Origin: Aquimarina megaterium XH134
GTDB lineage: Bacteria; Bacteroidota; Bacteroidia; Flavobacteriales; Flavobacteriaceae
DNA: 64,000 nucleotides
Assembly (NCBI RefSeq): GCF_000520975.1
Contig: NZ_JACB01000055.1
Span: 1 to 64,000 of the forward strand
Reading direction: 5' to 3'
Each line of letters begins with the position of its first letter. The stretch's first letter is position 1. Positions 1-9,543 of this stretch are shown in pieces. The notes below the pieces were generated by a model. It was given only the letters and a program-made list of their open reading frames with translations. It ran no database searches and had not been told where the DNA came from. Position numbers and translations under genes: made by a program.

Positions 1-2709
1 ATATTCGTCTGATACACTTTTCCCGTTAGAATCACATACATTACAAGGTGTACATGACCCACCACAATCTATTCCTGTCTCATCTCCATTTTGGATACCA
101 TCATCACAAGAAGATGTTGTCTCTGAAATTATGATCCCATAATCAGCTGTATTTCCACTATCATATGAACCACAAGCAGCATCTCCATCGGTTCCATCTA
201 CAAAGTGACCAATAACCCTTAATCCTACTTTTTTACCTACAGCGGCATTATCAGGTACTGTAATATTGGCTGTAAAAGAATATTCATCGTTTGTGTAATC
301 AGCATAATTTACAACTTGGGTAGCTACCAGTTCATTATCAGAAAACACACTATCAAAGTTCCAATCTGCCCATACACGCACTCTATTTACATCACTAGTC
401 CCGCCATTGCCACGTTCTGTTTTAATGGTAATAGGATAGGATTTTCCGGTCTCTAGAGTTGTAAATACGGTATCATAGTAATCACCCGCTCTACTTTTAA
501 GAGGAGCATGGTCTATTGTGCTTAAGGTAACATGATTTACATTAAAATAACCTCCGAATTTTGGTTCACTATCACAGTAGTTTAATGCCGAAGTAATGTA
601 GTCTGTTTTTGTAAGCGTTTTATTTATTCCATTGGCTGTTGTCACTTTTAGAGTAACATCATAAGTTCCTCCTTCAGGAAATATGATATTAGAAGGACTT
701 TTATTGGTAGAAGTAGCAGGTTGCCCTCCTTCAAATGACCATAACCACGAGGTAATAGAATCTCCGTTATCGGTTATAGTAAGATCAGAAAATGCCACAC
801 CTTGTGAGAAATTAACAGTGGTAGGAGTTCCCGAAAATTCCATAGAAAAAGTAGCATTTTGATCTATGATATTTAACCCATAATCTTCAGATTCACCACT
901 ATCAATACTACTACATGCTGTATCACCAGCATTATTTTGTACATAGTGCGCCAGAATTCTAAAAGCTGTATTTCCTAAAACAGCATCTGCGGGAATAGTG
1001 ATATTGGTAGTATATTTGTAATCTCCATTAGCATCAACACTACTATTGGCATATGCGTGAGATATTATTAGTTCATTATCCTCATAAATAAAATTATTAT
1101 TCCAGTCGAACCACCCTTGTATTCTTAAATTATCGCCAGCACCACCATTACCTTTGTTAGTTGTAATCGTTAGAGGGTAAGTTTTTCCTTGTTTAGCTGG
1201 GTATTTAAGGCTTTTTGTATAATTAGAGATTCCGTCGTATCCAGATGGATTTGTTCTACCATCAAATTCGACATTAGTAATGTGGGTATAGACTGCGTAT
1301 GATATATTTACATTACAGTATTCTGTATATACATCATTAAAGTTTACTTTTAAGTTATCTAAACTCTTTTTATATAATTGAGTTACTCCACCAGTTACTA
1401 TAGGATCTAAGAAAGTAAAAGAAAGATTCGTTACAGAGTTGGCTAGATTATGATTAGAAGCTGTATTATCCAGGTGTATAGTCGCAGAAGTGTTACTGTT
1501 TATTACAATTCTGGGGGTTAAACCTGCGGGTAGATTGGCTACTGTATAATCGGTATTAAGCACCATATTTCCAGAGTTCTTTGTAAACGTACAGTCCTCA
1601 CAAGTGATATCAATAGTACTTTCTATAATCCCATCATTAAGATAACGTTCTTCAAATATTGCTCCAGAGGTAGCGATACGAGCACCTAAATCAGAAGCCA
1701 ATCCAGTAGCGGTTAGATTGGTGTTTGTCCATAATGTATTTCTAGTCGATGAATTGTCCAAAGCATTGACCATTCGGGAAACTTGTCCTTGTGTAAACAT
1801 TTTGTAACAATCTGTATAGTCCATGAAATTCTCACTATTGATTTCCTGATTCAGACAATTTTTTAGCACTGTACAATTGGTTCTTGAAGAACTTTTTTTG
1901 TGAGAAGGAGTATCGGCAACACCATCTCCATCATTAGGATCATTATTACATACTCCTTTGTCAAAAGTATGAGGTAAATCAAAATAATGCCCAAATTCGT
2001 GAGTTAATACTGATCTGAAATTCTCATTAGTATTATTTCCCAAATAGCTTCCATTGTATACTATCCGAGCAATATTAGCAGCAGACATAGTAGTATTTGG
2101 ATACCATGCTACCCCCGAATTGTAGAAATCTCCATCATTGTATAAATCTCTGGTAATGTATATGTTACAGTATTTGTAATTGTCCCAGGCTACTTTGGCT
2201 ACAACAGGAGAGCCGTAGTTCCCCATTCCCGAGGCTTTATCATAGAATATAACTCCTGTGGTAGGATTGCCGTTAGGATCAAGTTGTGCGAGTTTAAATG
2301 TCACATCCAGAGGTTGTTTGATAGCATCGAAAGGAGCATCAATAGTACTATAATCTGCATTAAGTCCCTGAAAATCCTCATTGGTTTTTTGTAGAGCATC
2401 TTCAATAATCGCTTTGGTAACAGTACTTCCGCTATTAAACTCGGTACCAAATACATGAAATACGACAGGTATTACATATGATTTTGGGTTTTGACTACTT
2501 TTCATTCGTGAGGCACTTTGCCTCAATGCTTTAATTTCTGTTTTTGCATATGGATCTGCCTCATATAGTTTTTGCATTTGTTCTTCCATTTTACACATGT
2601 TGGGTTCAGTATTTTGAGCATTGATATGTAAACAGGAGAGTAATAAAGACCATAAGATCAAATGCCTTATGCTTAGATAGTTTCTTTTAAAATGAGTTTG
2701 TGTTTTCAT
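1..2709 (-). CDS. Secreted M43 (pappalysin/cytophagalysin) metalloprotease with GEVED and PKD domains, C-terminus cut by window edge
   Basis: The frame is open from the ATG at 2707-2709 to the left edge, so 903 codons are visible and the C-terminus is missing. A signal peptide ends near residue 32 (..HINAQ). The catalytic site is HEFGHYFDLPH at residues 237-247, the extended zinc motif HExxHxxxxxH, with a Met-turn at NFMDYTD (Met about 296); together these fit the M43 metzincin family. Then follow a GEVED-type beta domain (about 465-608), a PKD domain (about 625-695), a second GEVED domain (about 708-862) and a Cys-rich linker (NGDETGIDCGGSC). In Bacteroidota such proteins usually end in a type IX secretion sorting domain, which would lie outside the window (inference). 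Likely an extracellular protease that digests protein or peptide matter. The gene stands alone, divergent from the PilJ-repeat gene. Confidence 0.88.
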   Translation of the reverse strand, partial: MKTQTHFKRNYLSIRHLILWSLLLSCLHINAQNTEPNMCKMEEQMQKLYEADPYAKTEIKALRQSASRMKSSQNPKSYVIPVVFHVFGTEFNSGSTVTKAIIEDALQKTNEDFQGLNADYSTIDAPFDAIKQPLDVTFKLAQLDPNGNPTTGVIFYDKASGMGNYGSPVVAKVAWDNYKYCNIYITRDLYNDGDFYNSGVAWYPNTTMSAANIARIVYNGSYLGNNTNENFRSVLTHEFGHYFDLPHTFDKGVCNNDPNDGDGVADTPSHKKSSSRTNCTVLKNCLNQEINSENFMDYTDCYKMFTQGQVSRMVNALDNSSTRNTLWTNTNLTATGLASDLGARIATSGAIFEERYLNDGIIESTIDITCEDCTFTKNSGNMVLNTDYTVANLPAGLTPRIVINSNTSATIHLDNTASNHNLANSVTNLSFTFLDPIVTGGVTQLYKKSLDNLKVNFNDVYTEYCNVNISYAVYTHITNVEFDGRTNPSGYDGISNYTKSLKYPAKQGKTYPLTITTNKGNGGAGDNLRIQGWFDWNNNFIYEDNELIISHAYANSSVDANGDYKYTTNITIPADAVLGNTAFRILAHYVQNNAGDTACSSIDSGESEDYGLNIIDQNATFSMEFSGTPTTVNFSQGVAFSDLTITDNGDSITSWLWSFEGGQPATSTNKSPSNIIFPEGGTYDVTLKVTTANGINKTLTKTDYITSALNYCDSEPKFGGYFNVNHVTLSTIDHAPLKSRAGDYYDTVFTTLETGKSYPITIKTERGNGGTSDVNRVRVWADWNFDSVFSDNELVATQVVNYADYTNDEYSFTANITVPDNAAVGKKVGLRVIGHFVDGTDGDAACGSYDSGNTADYGIIISETTSSCDDGIQNGDETGIDCGGSCTPCNVCDSNGKSVSDEY

Positions 2710-3427
2710 GATTAGTTAAAATTTGTGCTTGTTAATAAATTATTAAATTTTGGTTAAATGTATAGTTATGATGGTGATTGTCAAACTAGTACCTACCAGT
2801 ATTTTATAAGGTAAAAACGCATATTTTTTATGGTTTACCGGTAGATTTGTGAGTGTTGTGTTTTTTGATTTCAATAAAAAATCAATTGATTGTTAGATGA
2901 TTGTACTAGATTTATATGAGATCAATCATAGTTAACAGGTAGCGAAGAATCTATTTAGAATACAATTAATTGTACTTTAATTTTTTGCACTTACTTCTTT
3001 ATATAGTATATGAGATTCTTTTGAATTGGTAGAAACTGTTTGAGTAAATTTTAAGTACAAGAAGAACAGATATATTCATATTGCTATAGCTGGGTAGTTA
3101 CTTATTTCGGCTTAACAAAAAAAATCTGTACTCTATTTTCTTTATGCCTACAGGTTTTTGAAACTACTTATCGAAGGATTTTATTTTTTTTCAATAAAAA
3201 ATCATAATAAAAATCAAAATTAGTACTGGTAAACAGTAAGATAAGTGCCGACATACCTATTTAAGGGCACTTATAGACTGATAAAAATCATATTTACGAA
3301 ACATAGTCTGAAATATTTTTGCGCTGCAAATCAATAAGAAAACCCCAAAAAATATGAAGATAAATTAATCTCTTATGATTTGTTTGAGAATTATAAACTA
3401 AATAACAGAACCATAAAGCCAATATAA
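2710..3427. other. 718-bp divergent spacer without a gene
   Basis: No credible ORF lies here; the only long frame is antisense and partly overlaps the downstream gene. The stretch is very AT-rich. It holds three copies of a short palindromic word of the form TACYRGTA: TACCAGTA at 2794-2801, TACCGGTA at 2836-2843 and TACTGGTA at 3224-3231. The phrase TTTCAATAAAAAATCA also occurs twice, near 2869-2884 and 3189-3204. The spacer separates divergent genes, so it must contain both promoters; the repeats may be regulatory sites (inference). Confidence 0.4.
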
Positions 3428-4300
3428 ATGAATAACGAAAGAAAAGCCCCCAGATCAATACTAATTTTATTTGTGATAGGATTAGTATATGCCAGTTCAT
3501 TAAGTCTTCATGCACAATTAAACGATAAATATGGATCATTGTCATTTAACAATGCTATAAATGTTTCGGGTAAACAACGTATGCTTACTCAAAAAATGTC
3601 TAAAGCGTATTTATACTTACTTAATAATGCTAATGATGCGAAGGTGAAGAGAGATTTACTGTCGAGTAAGATTATTTTTGAAGAACAAAACCGTGTTCTT
3701 TTACAAAATACCCAGTTTAAGGGAACTATTGAAAAATTAACCAGGGTTAATGAATTATGGAAAGAATTTAAAGTACTTATTGAAGCACAACCAAGTTATG
3801 AGAATGCAAAGAAAGTTATAGAAACAAATACAGATCTTCTTAAAGCTGCAGATGCAGTGGTGTCTTCTATAATTTTAGAATCTAAAAACTCTCTTCAAAG
3901 CATTAAGGATAATATAAATGATTCTCATTTAATCGAAGATAGATTAGAGTTAGAAGGCATCATAAATATATCAGGAAGACAGCGAATGCTTTCTCAACGA
4001 TTGGCATTTTATTATTATGCAAATCAAATGGAATTGAAAAATAAAAACTCTTATCAGATGCTTAATAATGCTTTTCATGAACTAGATGGAGCAATTAACA
4101 AGTTTTTGATTTGCAAGTTTAATACTCCAGAAATTGATGAAAAAATAGGATTGACTTTTTCTCAATGGAACGTGATCAAAAAAAATAGAAATAAATTAAA
4201 TAATCAAGAATTTACAGATGAAGAAATCTATAAAATGAGTAACGAGCTTACTCGATTATTTAATGACATGACATATTTATACGAGAAAATAAAAATATGA
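3428..4300 (+). CDS. Secreted protein with two PilJ-type (type IV pili MCP N-terminal) repeats
   Basis: 290 aa with an N-terminal hydrophobic segment (residues 10-29) that looks like a signal peptide ending at LHAQ. Two matching segments are seen: NVSGKQRMLTQKMSKAYL at about 45-62 and NISGRQRMLSQRLAFYY at about 180-196. This (N)xSGxQRMLxQ signature is that of the PilJ/type IV pili methyl-accepting chemotaxis transducer N-terminal domain, a helical periplasmic sensor module. There is no second membrane segment, HAMP, methyl-acceptor or kinase domain, so the protein is only the sensing part. It may bind a small anion or act as a free periplasmic partner (inference). It is monocistronic, between the long spacer and a bidirectional terminator. 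Confidence 0.75.
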   Translation: MNNERKAPRSILILFVIGLVYASSLSLHAQLNDKYGSLSFNNAINVSGKQRMLTQKMSKAYLYLLNNANDAKVKRDLLSSKIIFEEQNRVLLQNTQFKGTIEKLTRVNELWKEFKVLIEAQPSYENAKKVIETNTDLLKAADAVVSSIILESKNSLQSIKDNINDSHLIEDRLELEGIINISGRQRMLSQRLAFYYYANQMELKNKNSYQMLNNAFHELDGAINKFLICKFNTPEIDEKIGLTFSQWNVIKKNRNKLNNQEFTDEEIYKMSNELTRLFNDMTYLYEKIKI

Positions 4301-4324
4301 TAGAACATCTAAAGCTATAAACGC

Positions 4325-4354
4325 AAAAGCCGGAAGAATAAACTTCCGGCTTTT
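4325..4354. terminator. Bidirectional intrinsic terminator
   Basis: A perfect 12-bp inverted repeat (AAAAGCCGGAAG / CTTCCGGCTTTT) with a 6-nt loop lies between the convergent ends of the PilJ-repeat gene and secA. It is A-flanked on one side and T-flanked on the other, so it can serve both strands. Confidence 0.85.
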
Positions 4355-4373
4355 GTATTACATAATAAAGGGT

Positions 4374-7300
4374 TTATTCATTTACAAGTACCCATTCTCC
4401 TTTTTCGATTAGCGGGATTGCTTGTTTGTATTTTACGGTTTTATTTTCTCCACTCATCACATGTTTGATAGTTACTCTATCATTACGTCCTATTTTTGGT
4501 TGTTCTCGCACGATAGTTTCAGTGACTTGAGGTTTACCTTGTGTTTGTCCTGCAGCTCTATTTTGTGCTGCACGTTCATCCATATTAGGGATTTCTTCTT
4601 TAGAAGTTTCTAACTTCTCTTTTCTTCGCACCTGGCGAGCTTCAGAAATATCCTGAGTATTACCAGTAGGTAATTCTCCTTTAAATAAGAATGAAATCAC
4701 ATCTTTATTTACCTCTTCGATCATAGCTTTAAACAACTCAAAAGCTTCAAACTTGTAGATTAATAAAGGATCTTTTTGCTCATGAACAGCTAGCTGTACA
4801 CTTTGCTTTAACTCATCCATTTTACGAAGATGTGTTTTCCAGGCATCATCAATAATGGCAAGTGTAATATTTTTCTCGAAATCGGTAATGAGTTGTTTTC
4901 CTTCAGACTCATATGCTTTTTGCAAATCGGTAGCAACATTAATACTTTTTACTCCATCTGTAAATGGTACTAAGATTCTTTCATACTTACTGGAAGGATC
5001 TTCATATACTTGTTTAATAACGGGGTAAGCAGCATCTGCATTACGTTTCATTTTATCTTGGTAATGCTCATATGCAATTTTATAAATTTCTCCCGAAATC
5101 TTTAAAGCATCCATTTTTTCGAATTCTTCTGCAGAAATCGGACTACTCATAGAGAAATATCGGATTAATTCGAATTCGAAATTTTTAAAGTCCTGAGCAG
5201 CTTTATTCCCTTCTGTGATTACTTCTACAGTATCATAGATCATATTGGCAATATCAACACGTAAACGCTCTCCAAACAAAGCATGATAACGACGTTTATA
5301 TACGACTTCACGCTGTGCATTCATTACATCATCATATTCTAATAATCGTTTACGAACACCAAAGTTATTTTCTTCTACTTTTTTCTGAGCTCTTTCGATA
5401 GATTTAGAGATCATAGAATGTTGAATTACTTCACCTTCTTTTAATCCCATTCTATCCATCATTTTGGCAATACGCTCAGAACCAAATAAACGCATTAGGT
5501 TGTCTTCTAACGATACATAGAACTGAGAACTACCTGGATCTCCTTGTCGACCGGCACGACCACGCAACTGTCTGTCTACACGTCGAGAATCATGACGCTC
5601 TGTACCAACAATTGCAAGTCCACCTGCAGCTTTTACTTCATCAGATAATTTAATATCTGTACCACGACCAGCCATATTGGTCGCGATAGTTACTACACCT
5701 GCATTACCAGCCTCGGCAACAATATCGGCTTCTTTCTTATGGAGTTTCGCATTCAATACATTATGTGGGACTTTACGAATCGTAAGCATTCGCCCTAATA
5801 ATTCCGAAATTTCTACAGAAGTAGTACCAATTAGTACAGGTCTTCCTGCACGAGATAGTTCGGTAACTTCTTCGATAACGGCATTGTATTTTTCGCGTTT
5901 GGTTTTGTATACCAAATCTTCTCTGTCATGTCTAGCTATAGGTCGGTTGGTCGGTATTTCTACTACGTCGAGTTTATAGATTTCCCAAAGCTCTCCTGCT
6001 TCGGTTACTGCAGTACCTGTCATACCAGATAATTTACCGTACATACGGAAATAGTTCTGAAGTGTCACAGTAGCAAAAGTCTGAGTTGCATCTTCAATCT
6101 TTACATTTTCTTTGGCTTCAATAGCTTGGTGCAGTCCATCACTGTATCGACGTCCGTCCATAATACGACCCGTCTGTTCATCTACAATTTTTACTTTATT
6201 ATCCATCACCACATATTCTACATCCTTTTCGAATAAAGAATATGCTTTTAATAGTTGACGTAAGGTGTGAATGCGTTCACTTTTTACACTATATTCTCTA
6301 AAAAGATCTTCTTTCTTTTCTGCTTCTTCTTCTTTGGATAATTCTAAACCTTCAATTTTAGCTATTTCCATACCAATTTGTGGTAGTACGAAGAAATCCG
6401 GATCATCTTTTCCCGAAAGATAATCTACACCTTTATCAGTAAGATCTATCTGATTGTTTTTCTCTTCTATTACATAATACAGATCGGCATCAATTTTATG
6501 CATTTCTCTGTTATTATCTTGCATATAGAAGTTTTCTGTCTTTTGAAGTAACATTTTTACTCCTTCCTCACTTAAAAACTTAATTAAAGCTTTATTTTTA
6601 GGGATCCCTCGGTATACTTGTAGTAATTTAAAACCTCCTTCTTTGGCATCACCTTCTTTAATTAATTTTTTAGCTTCAGCTAAAACAGTAGTAAGGTATT
6701 TTTGTTGTACCGAAACAATATCAGCAATTTTTGGCTTTAACTCATCAAATTCGTGGATATCTCCTTTTGGGATAGGTCCAGAAATAATTAGTGGTGTACG
6801 GGCATCATCAATTAATACAGAATCTACTTCATCTATAATTGCATAATTATGAGGGCGTTGTACCAGATCTTCTGGAGCGTGAGACATATTATCACGTAGA
6901 TAATCAAATCCAAATTCATTGTTGGTTCCGTATGTGATATCTGCATTATAAGCTGCTCTACGTTCTGCAGAGTTAGGTCTGTGATTATCAATACAGTCTA
7001 CGGTAAGTCCATGAAACTGAAAAATAGGAGCCATCCACTCACTATCACGACGAGCAAGGTAATCATTTACTGTTACCAGGTGAACACCATTACCAGATAA
7101 TGCATTAAGGTATACTGGGAGTGTTGCTACCAAGGTTTTACCTTCTCCTGTTTGCATTTCTGCTACTTTTCCTTCGTGTAGTGTAATACCTCCGACAAGT
7201 TGTACATCATAATGGATCATATCCCATTTTACTTCTTTACCAGCTGCATCCCAACTTGTTGCCCAAATAGCTTGTTCGCCATCAAGAGTAATATGATCTC

Positions 7301-7730
7301 TGGTACCAGAGAGTTCTCGATCGTAAGCAGAAGCCGTAACTTTTATTGATTCATTATTAGCAAAACGCTTTGCGGTTTCTTTTACTACGGCAAAAGCTTC
7401 AGGAAGAATCTCGTCTAAAGCTTTTTCTGTAGCTTCATATGCTTCTTCTTTTAATTTGTCTATTTCACCATAGATATCTTCTTTTCTGTCGATATCTTCT
7501 GTGTTATTGGCTTCTTCGGTAAGCGTTTCTATTTCTGCATTGATCTTTGTACGTGCTTCGTTTATTCTATTTTTAAAATCAACAGTTTTAGCGCGTAATT
7601 CATCATGAGAAAGGCCTTCAATTGCCTTTTCTGCTTGTTTTATCAATTCGACCTTTGGTTGAATTTCTTTGATATCTTTTTTGGACTTATCTCCAACAAA
7701 TACTTTTAATACAGAATCTAAAATTCCCAT
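4374..7730 (-). CDS. secA: Preprotein translocase ATPase SecA
   Basis: 1118 aa. SecA is the cytoplasmic motor that pushes precursor proteins through SecYEG using ATP. Visible motifs are the Walker A region MQTGEGKTLVATLP, the DEAD-type Walker B IIDEVDSVLIDDA, the second RecA-like domain IATNMAGRGTDIKL and the conserved RQLRGRAGRQGDPGSSQFY. The protein is longer than E. coli SecA (901 aa), with acidic and charged insertions in the N-terminal third, as is usual in Bacteroidota. The C-terminus lacks the CxCxnCH zinc tail and instead ends in a short basic segment (VTIKHVMSGENKTVKYK), which I recall as the flavobacterial form. The ATG at 7728-7730 fits the family start. It is transcribed alone and ends at the shared terminator. 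Confidence 0.98.
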   Translation of the reverse strand: MGILDSVLKVFVGDKSKKDIKEIQPKVELIKQAEKAIEGLSHDELRAKTVDFKNRINEARTKINAEIETLTEEANNTEDIDRKEDIYGEIDKLKEEAYEATEKALDEILPEAFAVVKETAKRFANNESIKVTASAYDRELSGTRDHITLDGEQAIWATSWDAAGKEVKWDMIHYDVQLVGGITLHEGKVAEMQTGEGKTLVATLPVYLNALSGNGVHLVTVNDYLARRDSEWMAPIFQFHGLTVDCIDNHRPNSAERRAAYNADITYGTNNEFGFDYLRDNMSHAPEDLVQRPHNYAIIDEVDSVLIDDARTPLIISGPIPKGDIHEFDELKPKIADIVSVQQKYLTTVLAEAKKLIKEGDAKEGGFKLLQVYRGIPKNKALIKFLSEEGVKMLLQKTENFYMQDNNREMHKIDADLYYVIEEKNNQIDLTDKGVDYLSGKDDPDFFVLPQIGMEIAKIEGLELSKEEEAEKKEDLFREYSVKSERIHTLRQLLKAYSLFEKDVEYVVMDNKVKIVDEQTGRIMDGRRYSDGLHQAIEAKENVKIEDATQTFATVTLQNYFRMYGKLSGMTGTAVTEAGELWEIYKLDVVEIPTNRPIARHDREDLVYKTKREKYNAVIEEVTELSRAGRPVLIGTTSVEISELLGRMLTIRKVPHNVLNAKLHKKEADIVAEAGNAGVVTIATNMAGRGTDIKLSDEVKAAGGLAIVGTERHDSRRVDRQLRGRAGRQGDPGSSQFYVSLEDNLMRLFGSERIAKMMDRMGLKEGEVIQHSMISKSIERAQKKVEENNFGVRKRLLEYDDVMNAQREVVYKRRYHALFGERLRVDIANMIYDTVEVITEGNKAAQDFKNFEFELIRYFSMSSPISAEEFEKMDALKISGEIYKIAYEHYQDKMKRNADAAYPVIKQVYEDPSSKYERILVPFTDGVKSINVATDLQKAYESEGKQLITDFEKNITLAIIDDAWKTHLRKMDELKQSVQLAVHEQKDPLLIYKFEAFELFKAMIEEVNKDVISFLFKGELPTGNTQDISEARQVRRKEKLETSKEEIPNMDERAAQNRAAGQTQGKPQVTETIVREQPKIGRNDRVTIKHVMSGENKTVKYKQAIPLIEKGEWVLVNE

Positions 7731-7916
7731 AATTTTATGGTTGTGTGTTTAATGAGATTTTAATTTCAAAACGAAACTAATTGGTTCCTTATCTACTTAA
7801 GGTAACATGCTAATCTGACTTCAATATCTGAAGTCTATCACTATCTCAGGACCTAAGTGGTCATATTATACAATACTTTTAAGCCGTAAATAGCCATAAA
7901 GTGGCATAATTTACGC

Positions 7917-7942
7917 AAAAAAAAAGCCTCTTGCGAGACTTT
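7917..7942 (-). terminator. Intrinsic terminator of the DUF2795 gene
   Basis: Read on the minus strand: an 8-bp stem (AAAGTCTC / GAGGCTTT, one mismatch), a GCAA tetraloop and a run of T. It lies about 20 bp past the stop codon of the DUF2795 gene. Confidence 0.75.
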
Positions 7943-7960
7943 TAATACTATTTCATTTAT

Positions 7961-8182
7961 TTAATATTCATCCTCATTCCAAAGATAATCTTCATCTGTA
8001 GGATAATCAGGCCATATTTCCTCTATAGAGTCATACGAATCTCCTTCATCTTCAATTGCTTGTAGATTTTCTACAACCTCCAGAGGTGCTCCAGTACGAA
8101 TTGCATAATCTATTAACTCGTCTTTTGTAGCAGGCCAAGGTGCATCACTTAAATAAGATGCTAATTCTAAAGTCCAATACAT
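7961..8182 (-). CDS. DUF2795 family small acidic protein
   Basis: 73 aa, strongly acidic in its second half (EDEGDSYDSIEEIWPDYP). The opening MYWTLELASYLSDAPWPATK followed by a helix typical of this family (LIDYAIRTGAP) identifies DUF2795, a short cytoplasmic protein almost invariant among Flavobacteriaceae. Its function is unknown. It sits alone with its own terminator, and about 140 bp of AT-rich DNA separates it from the adenosyltransferase gene. Confidence 0.85.
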   Translation of the reverse strand: MYWTLELASYLSDAPWPATKDELIDYAIRTGAPLEVVENLQAIEDEGDSYDSIEEIWPDYPTDEDYLWNEDEY

Positions 8183-8320
8183 ATGTTTACTGGTTTAATT
8201 TTTTGCAAAAATAATTTTTTAGTTTAAAAAGTCAAGTAAAAAATTAATTATTTAAACAATAATTATAAGAACGTGATTTTTTAGGGAGTTTCCCTTACTA
8301 ATTTTAACAGTTATTAAATT

Positions 8321-8896
8321 TTAAGAATTCTTTTTAGGAATCCACTCAATTTCTTCTGCTTTAAGATCGTGGGACAACTTTCGTGCCAGTACAAAAAGAT
8401 AGTCAGATAGTCGGTTTAAGTAATGCAGTGTTGTTTCTTCAAAAGGGTTTATTTCATAGAGTGCCGTTGCTAAACGCTCTGCTCTTCGGCATACACAACG
8501 AGCAATGTGACAGAATGACACGGTTTGATGCCCTCCCGGTAATACAAAATGTGTCATTGGCGGTAAAGATTCGTTCATTCTGTCGATTTCTTTTTCTAAT
8601 AGCTCAATATCTTCTGTAGAAATAGTAGGTATGTTTAGTCTTTTTTGCCCGCTTTTTAGTATAGCTTTTTCAGGGTCAGTTGCTAAAACAGCTCCAACAG
8701 TAAAAAGTTTATCCTGTATATTAATTAATATTTTCTTACTTAGTTCATCAATTTTTTGATCTCTGATAAGTCCAATATGTGAATTAAGCTCGTCAACAGT
8801 ACCATAACTGTCGATACGAATATGATGTTTAGGTACTCTGGTTCCACCAAAAAGGGCAGTGGTTCCTTTATCACCGGTTTTAGTATATATTTTCAT
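8321..8896 (-). CDS. Cob(I)alamin adenosyltransferase, PduO type
   Basis: 191 aa. It transfers the adenosyl group of ATP to cob(I)alamin to make adenosylcobalamin, the cofactor of enzymes such as methylmalonyl-CoA mutase. The N-terminal ATP-binding motif TKTGDKGTTALFGG (residues 4-17), the DELNSHIG helix, FVLPGG and the RCVCRRAER arginine segment are those of the PduO/MMAB fold, a homotrimeric four-helix bundle. Length matches the family. It is downstream of the GNAT gene (30 bp gap) on the same strand, probably co-transcribed. No other B12 genes are in the window, so the cell may salvage cobalamin (inference). Confidence 0.93.
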   Translation of the reverse strand: MKIYTKTGDKGTTALFGGTRVPKHHIRIDSYGTVDELNSHIGLIRDQKIDELSKKILINIQDKLFTVGAVLATDPEKAILKSGQKRLNIPTISTEDIELLEKEIDRMNESLPPMTHFVLPGGHQTVSFCHIARCVCRRAERLATALYEINPFEETTLHYLNRLSDYLFVLARKLSHDLKAEEIEWIPKKNS

Positions 8897-8926
8897 TGAA
8901 TTGCATGTTTGTTTAATAGATGATAG

Positions 8927-9361
8927 CTACTTAACTAATAAAAGTACATCCTTAGTATAGTTTTGATTACACCATTTGTGTTTAGCATGTATTTTATCCG
9001 GAATTTCGTAATTGTGTGTTTTTTGGTCTAGAAAACCAAACTTATTATAAAAATGCTGAAGATGTTCAAAAGGAAGGCACCATATCTTTTTATGTTGTTC
9101 ATGATTTTTTAATAAATGCAAGATGATCTTCTCTGCAATTCCCATACCTCGAAATTGACCCAATACATACATTCCTCCTAATTCTAAGTTGTTTTGATCA
9201 ATATTAACAACTCTTCCCAGTCCACATTTCACACCTTCAACCTCTGCTAAAGCAATATATTCGGTAGAATAATCTGACACTACAAAATCTATGTTTTGAT
9301 AAGTGTTATTTACCCATTCTATATCTTTTGGTGTAGCTTTTCTAACAAATGTTTGTTTCAT
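8927..9361 (-). CDS. GNAT family N-acetyltransferase
   Basis: 144 aa, a single GNAT domain. The acetyl-CoA pyrophosphate-binding loop is seen as QFRGMGIA (the R/QxxGxG/A motif) after the strand LGGMYVLG, and the C-terminal part (HFYNKFGFLD) is the usual GNAT alpha4-beta7 region. The substrate cannot be told. The stop codon of the upstream 55-aa membrane protein gene lies 14 bp before its ATG, and the adenosyltransferase gene follows after 30 bp, so the three genes probably form one unit. Confidence 0.85.
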   Translation of the reverse strand: MKQTFVRKATPKDIEWVNNTYQNIDFVVSDYSTEYIALAEVEGVKCGLGRVVNIDQNNLELGGMYVLGQFRGMGIAEKIILHLLKNHEQHKKIWCLPFEHLQHFYNKFGFLDQKTHNYEIPDKIHAKHKWCNQNYTKDVLLLVK

Positions 9362-9375
9362 TTTATAGAATATAG

Positions 9376-9543
9376 TTATTTTCTCTTTTTCTTTTTTTGA
9401 TAGTTCTGTCTAAAATTACGTTTTTCACGATCATACAGTTTATTTTTATTTCGTTTGGTGTTCCAGGATACTGCTACGAATAAAATAGCAATAACTATAA
9501 TCATTAAAATTAACTGTGTTTCTTCAGAAAGAGTATCTAACAT
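9376..9543 (-). CDS. Small single-pass membrane protein, unknown function
   Basis: 55 codons from the ATG at 9541-9543 to TAA at 9376-9378. The product has an acidic, short N-terminus (MLDTLSEETQ), one hydrophobic segment of about 17 residues (LILMIIVIAILFVAVSW) and a very basic tail ending KKKKRK. This layout is what the positive-inside rule expects for an N-out, C-in membrane protein, and it is tightly spaced before the GNAT gene. No family was recognised. The compositional pattern and spacing make it a likely real gene, but that is inference. Confidence 0.55.
   Translation of the reverse strand: MLDTLSEETQLILMIIVIAILFVAVSWNTKRNKNKLYDREKRNFRQNYQKKKKRK

Noticed and set aside
3294..3545. 83-codon minus-strand ORF across the spacer and the start of the PilJ-repeat gene
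   Set aside because: It overlaps the start of a well-supported plus-strand gene, has no family-like sequence and reads as low-complexity hydrophobic residues of antisense AT-rich DNA.
4374..4700. Missing zinc tail as a truncation of SecA
   Set aside because: The protein ends in a conserved basic segment at a clean stop, as I recall for flavobacterial SecA, so no truncation is inferred.
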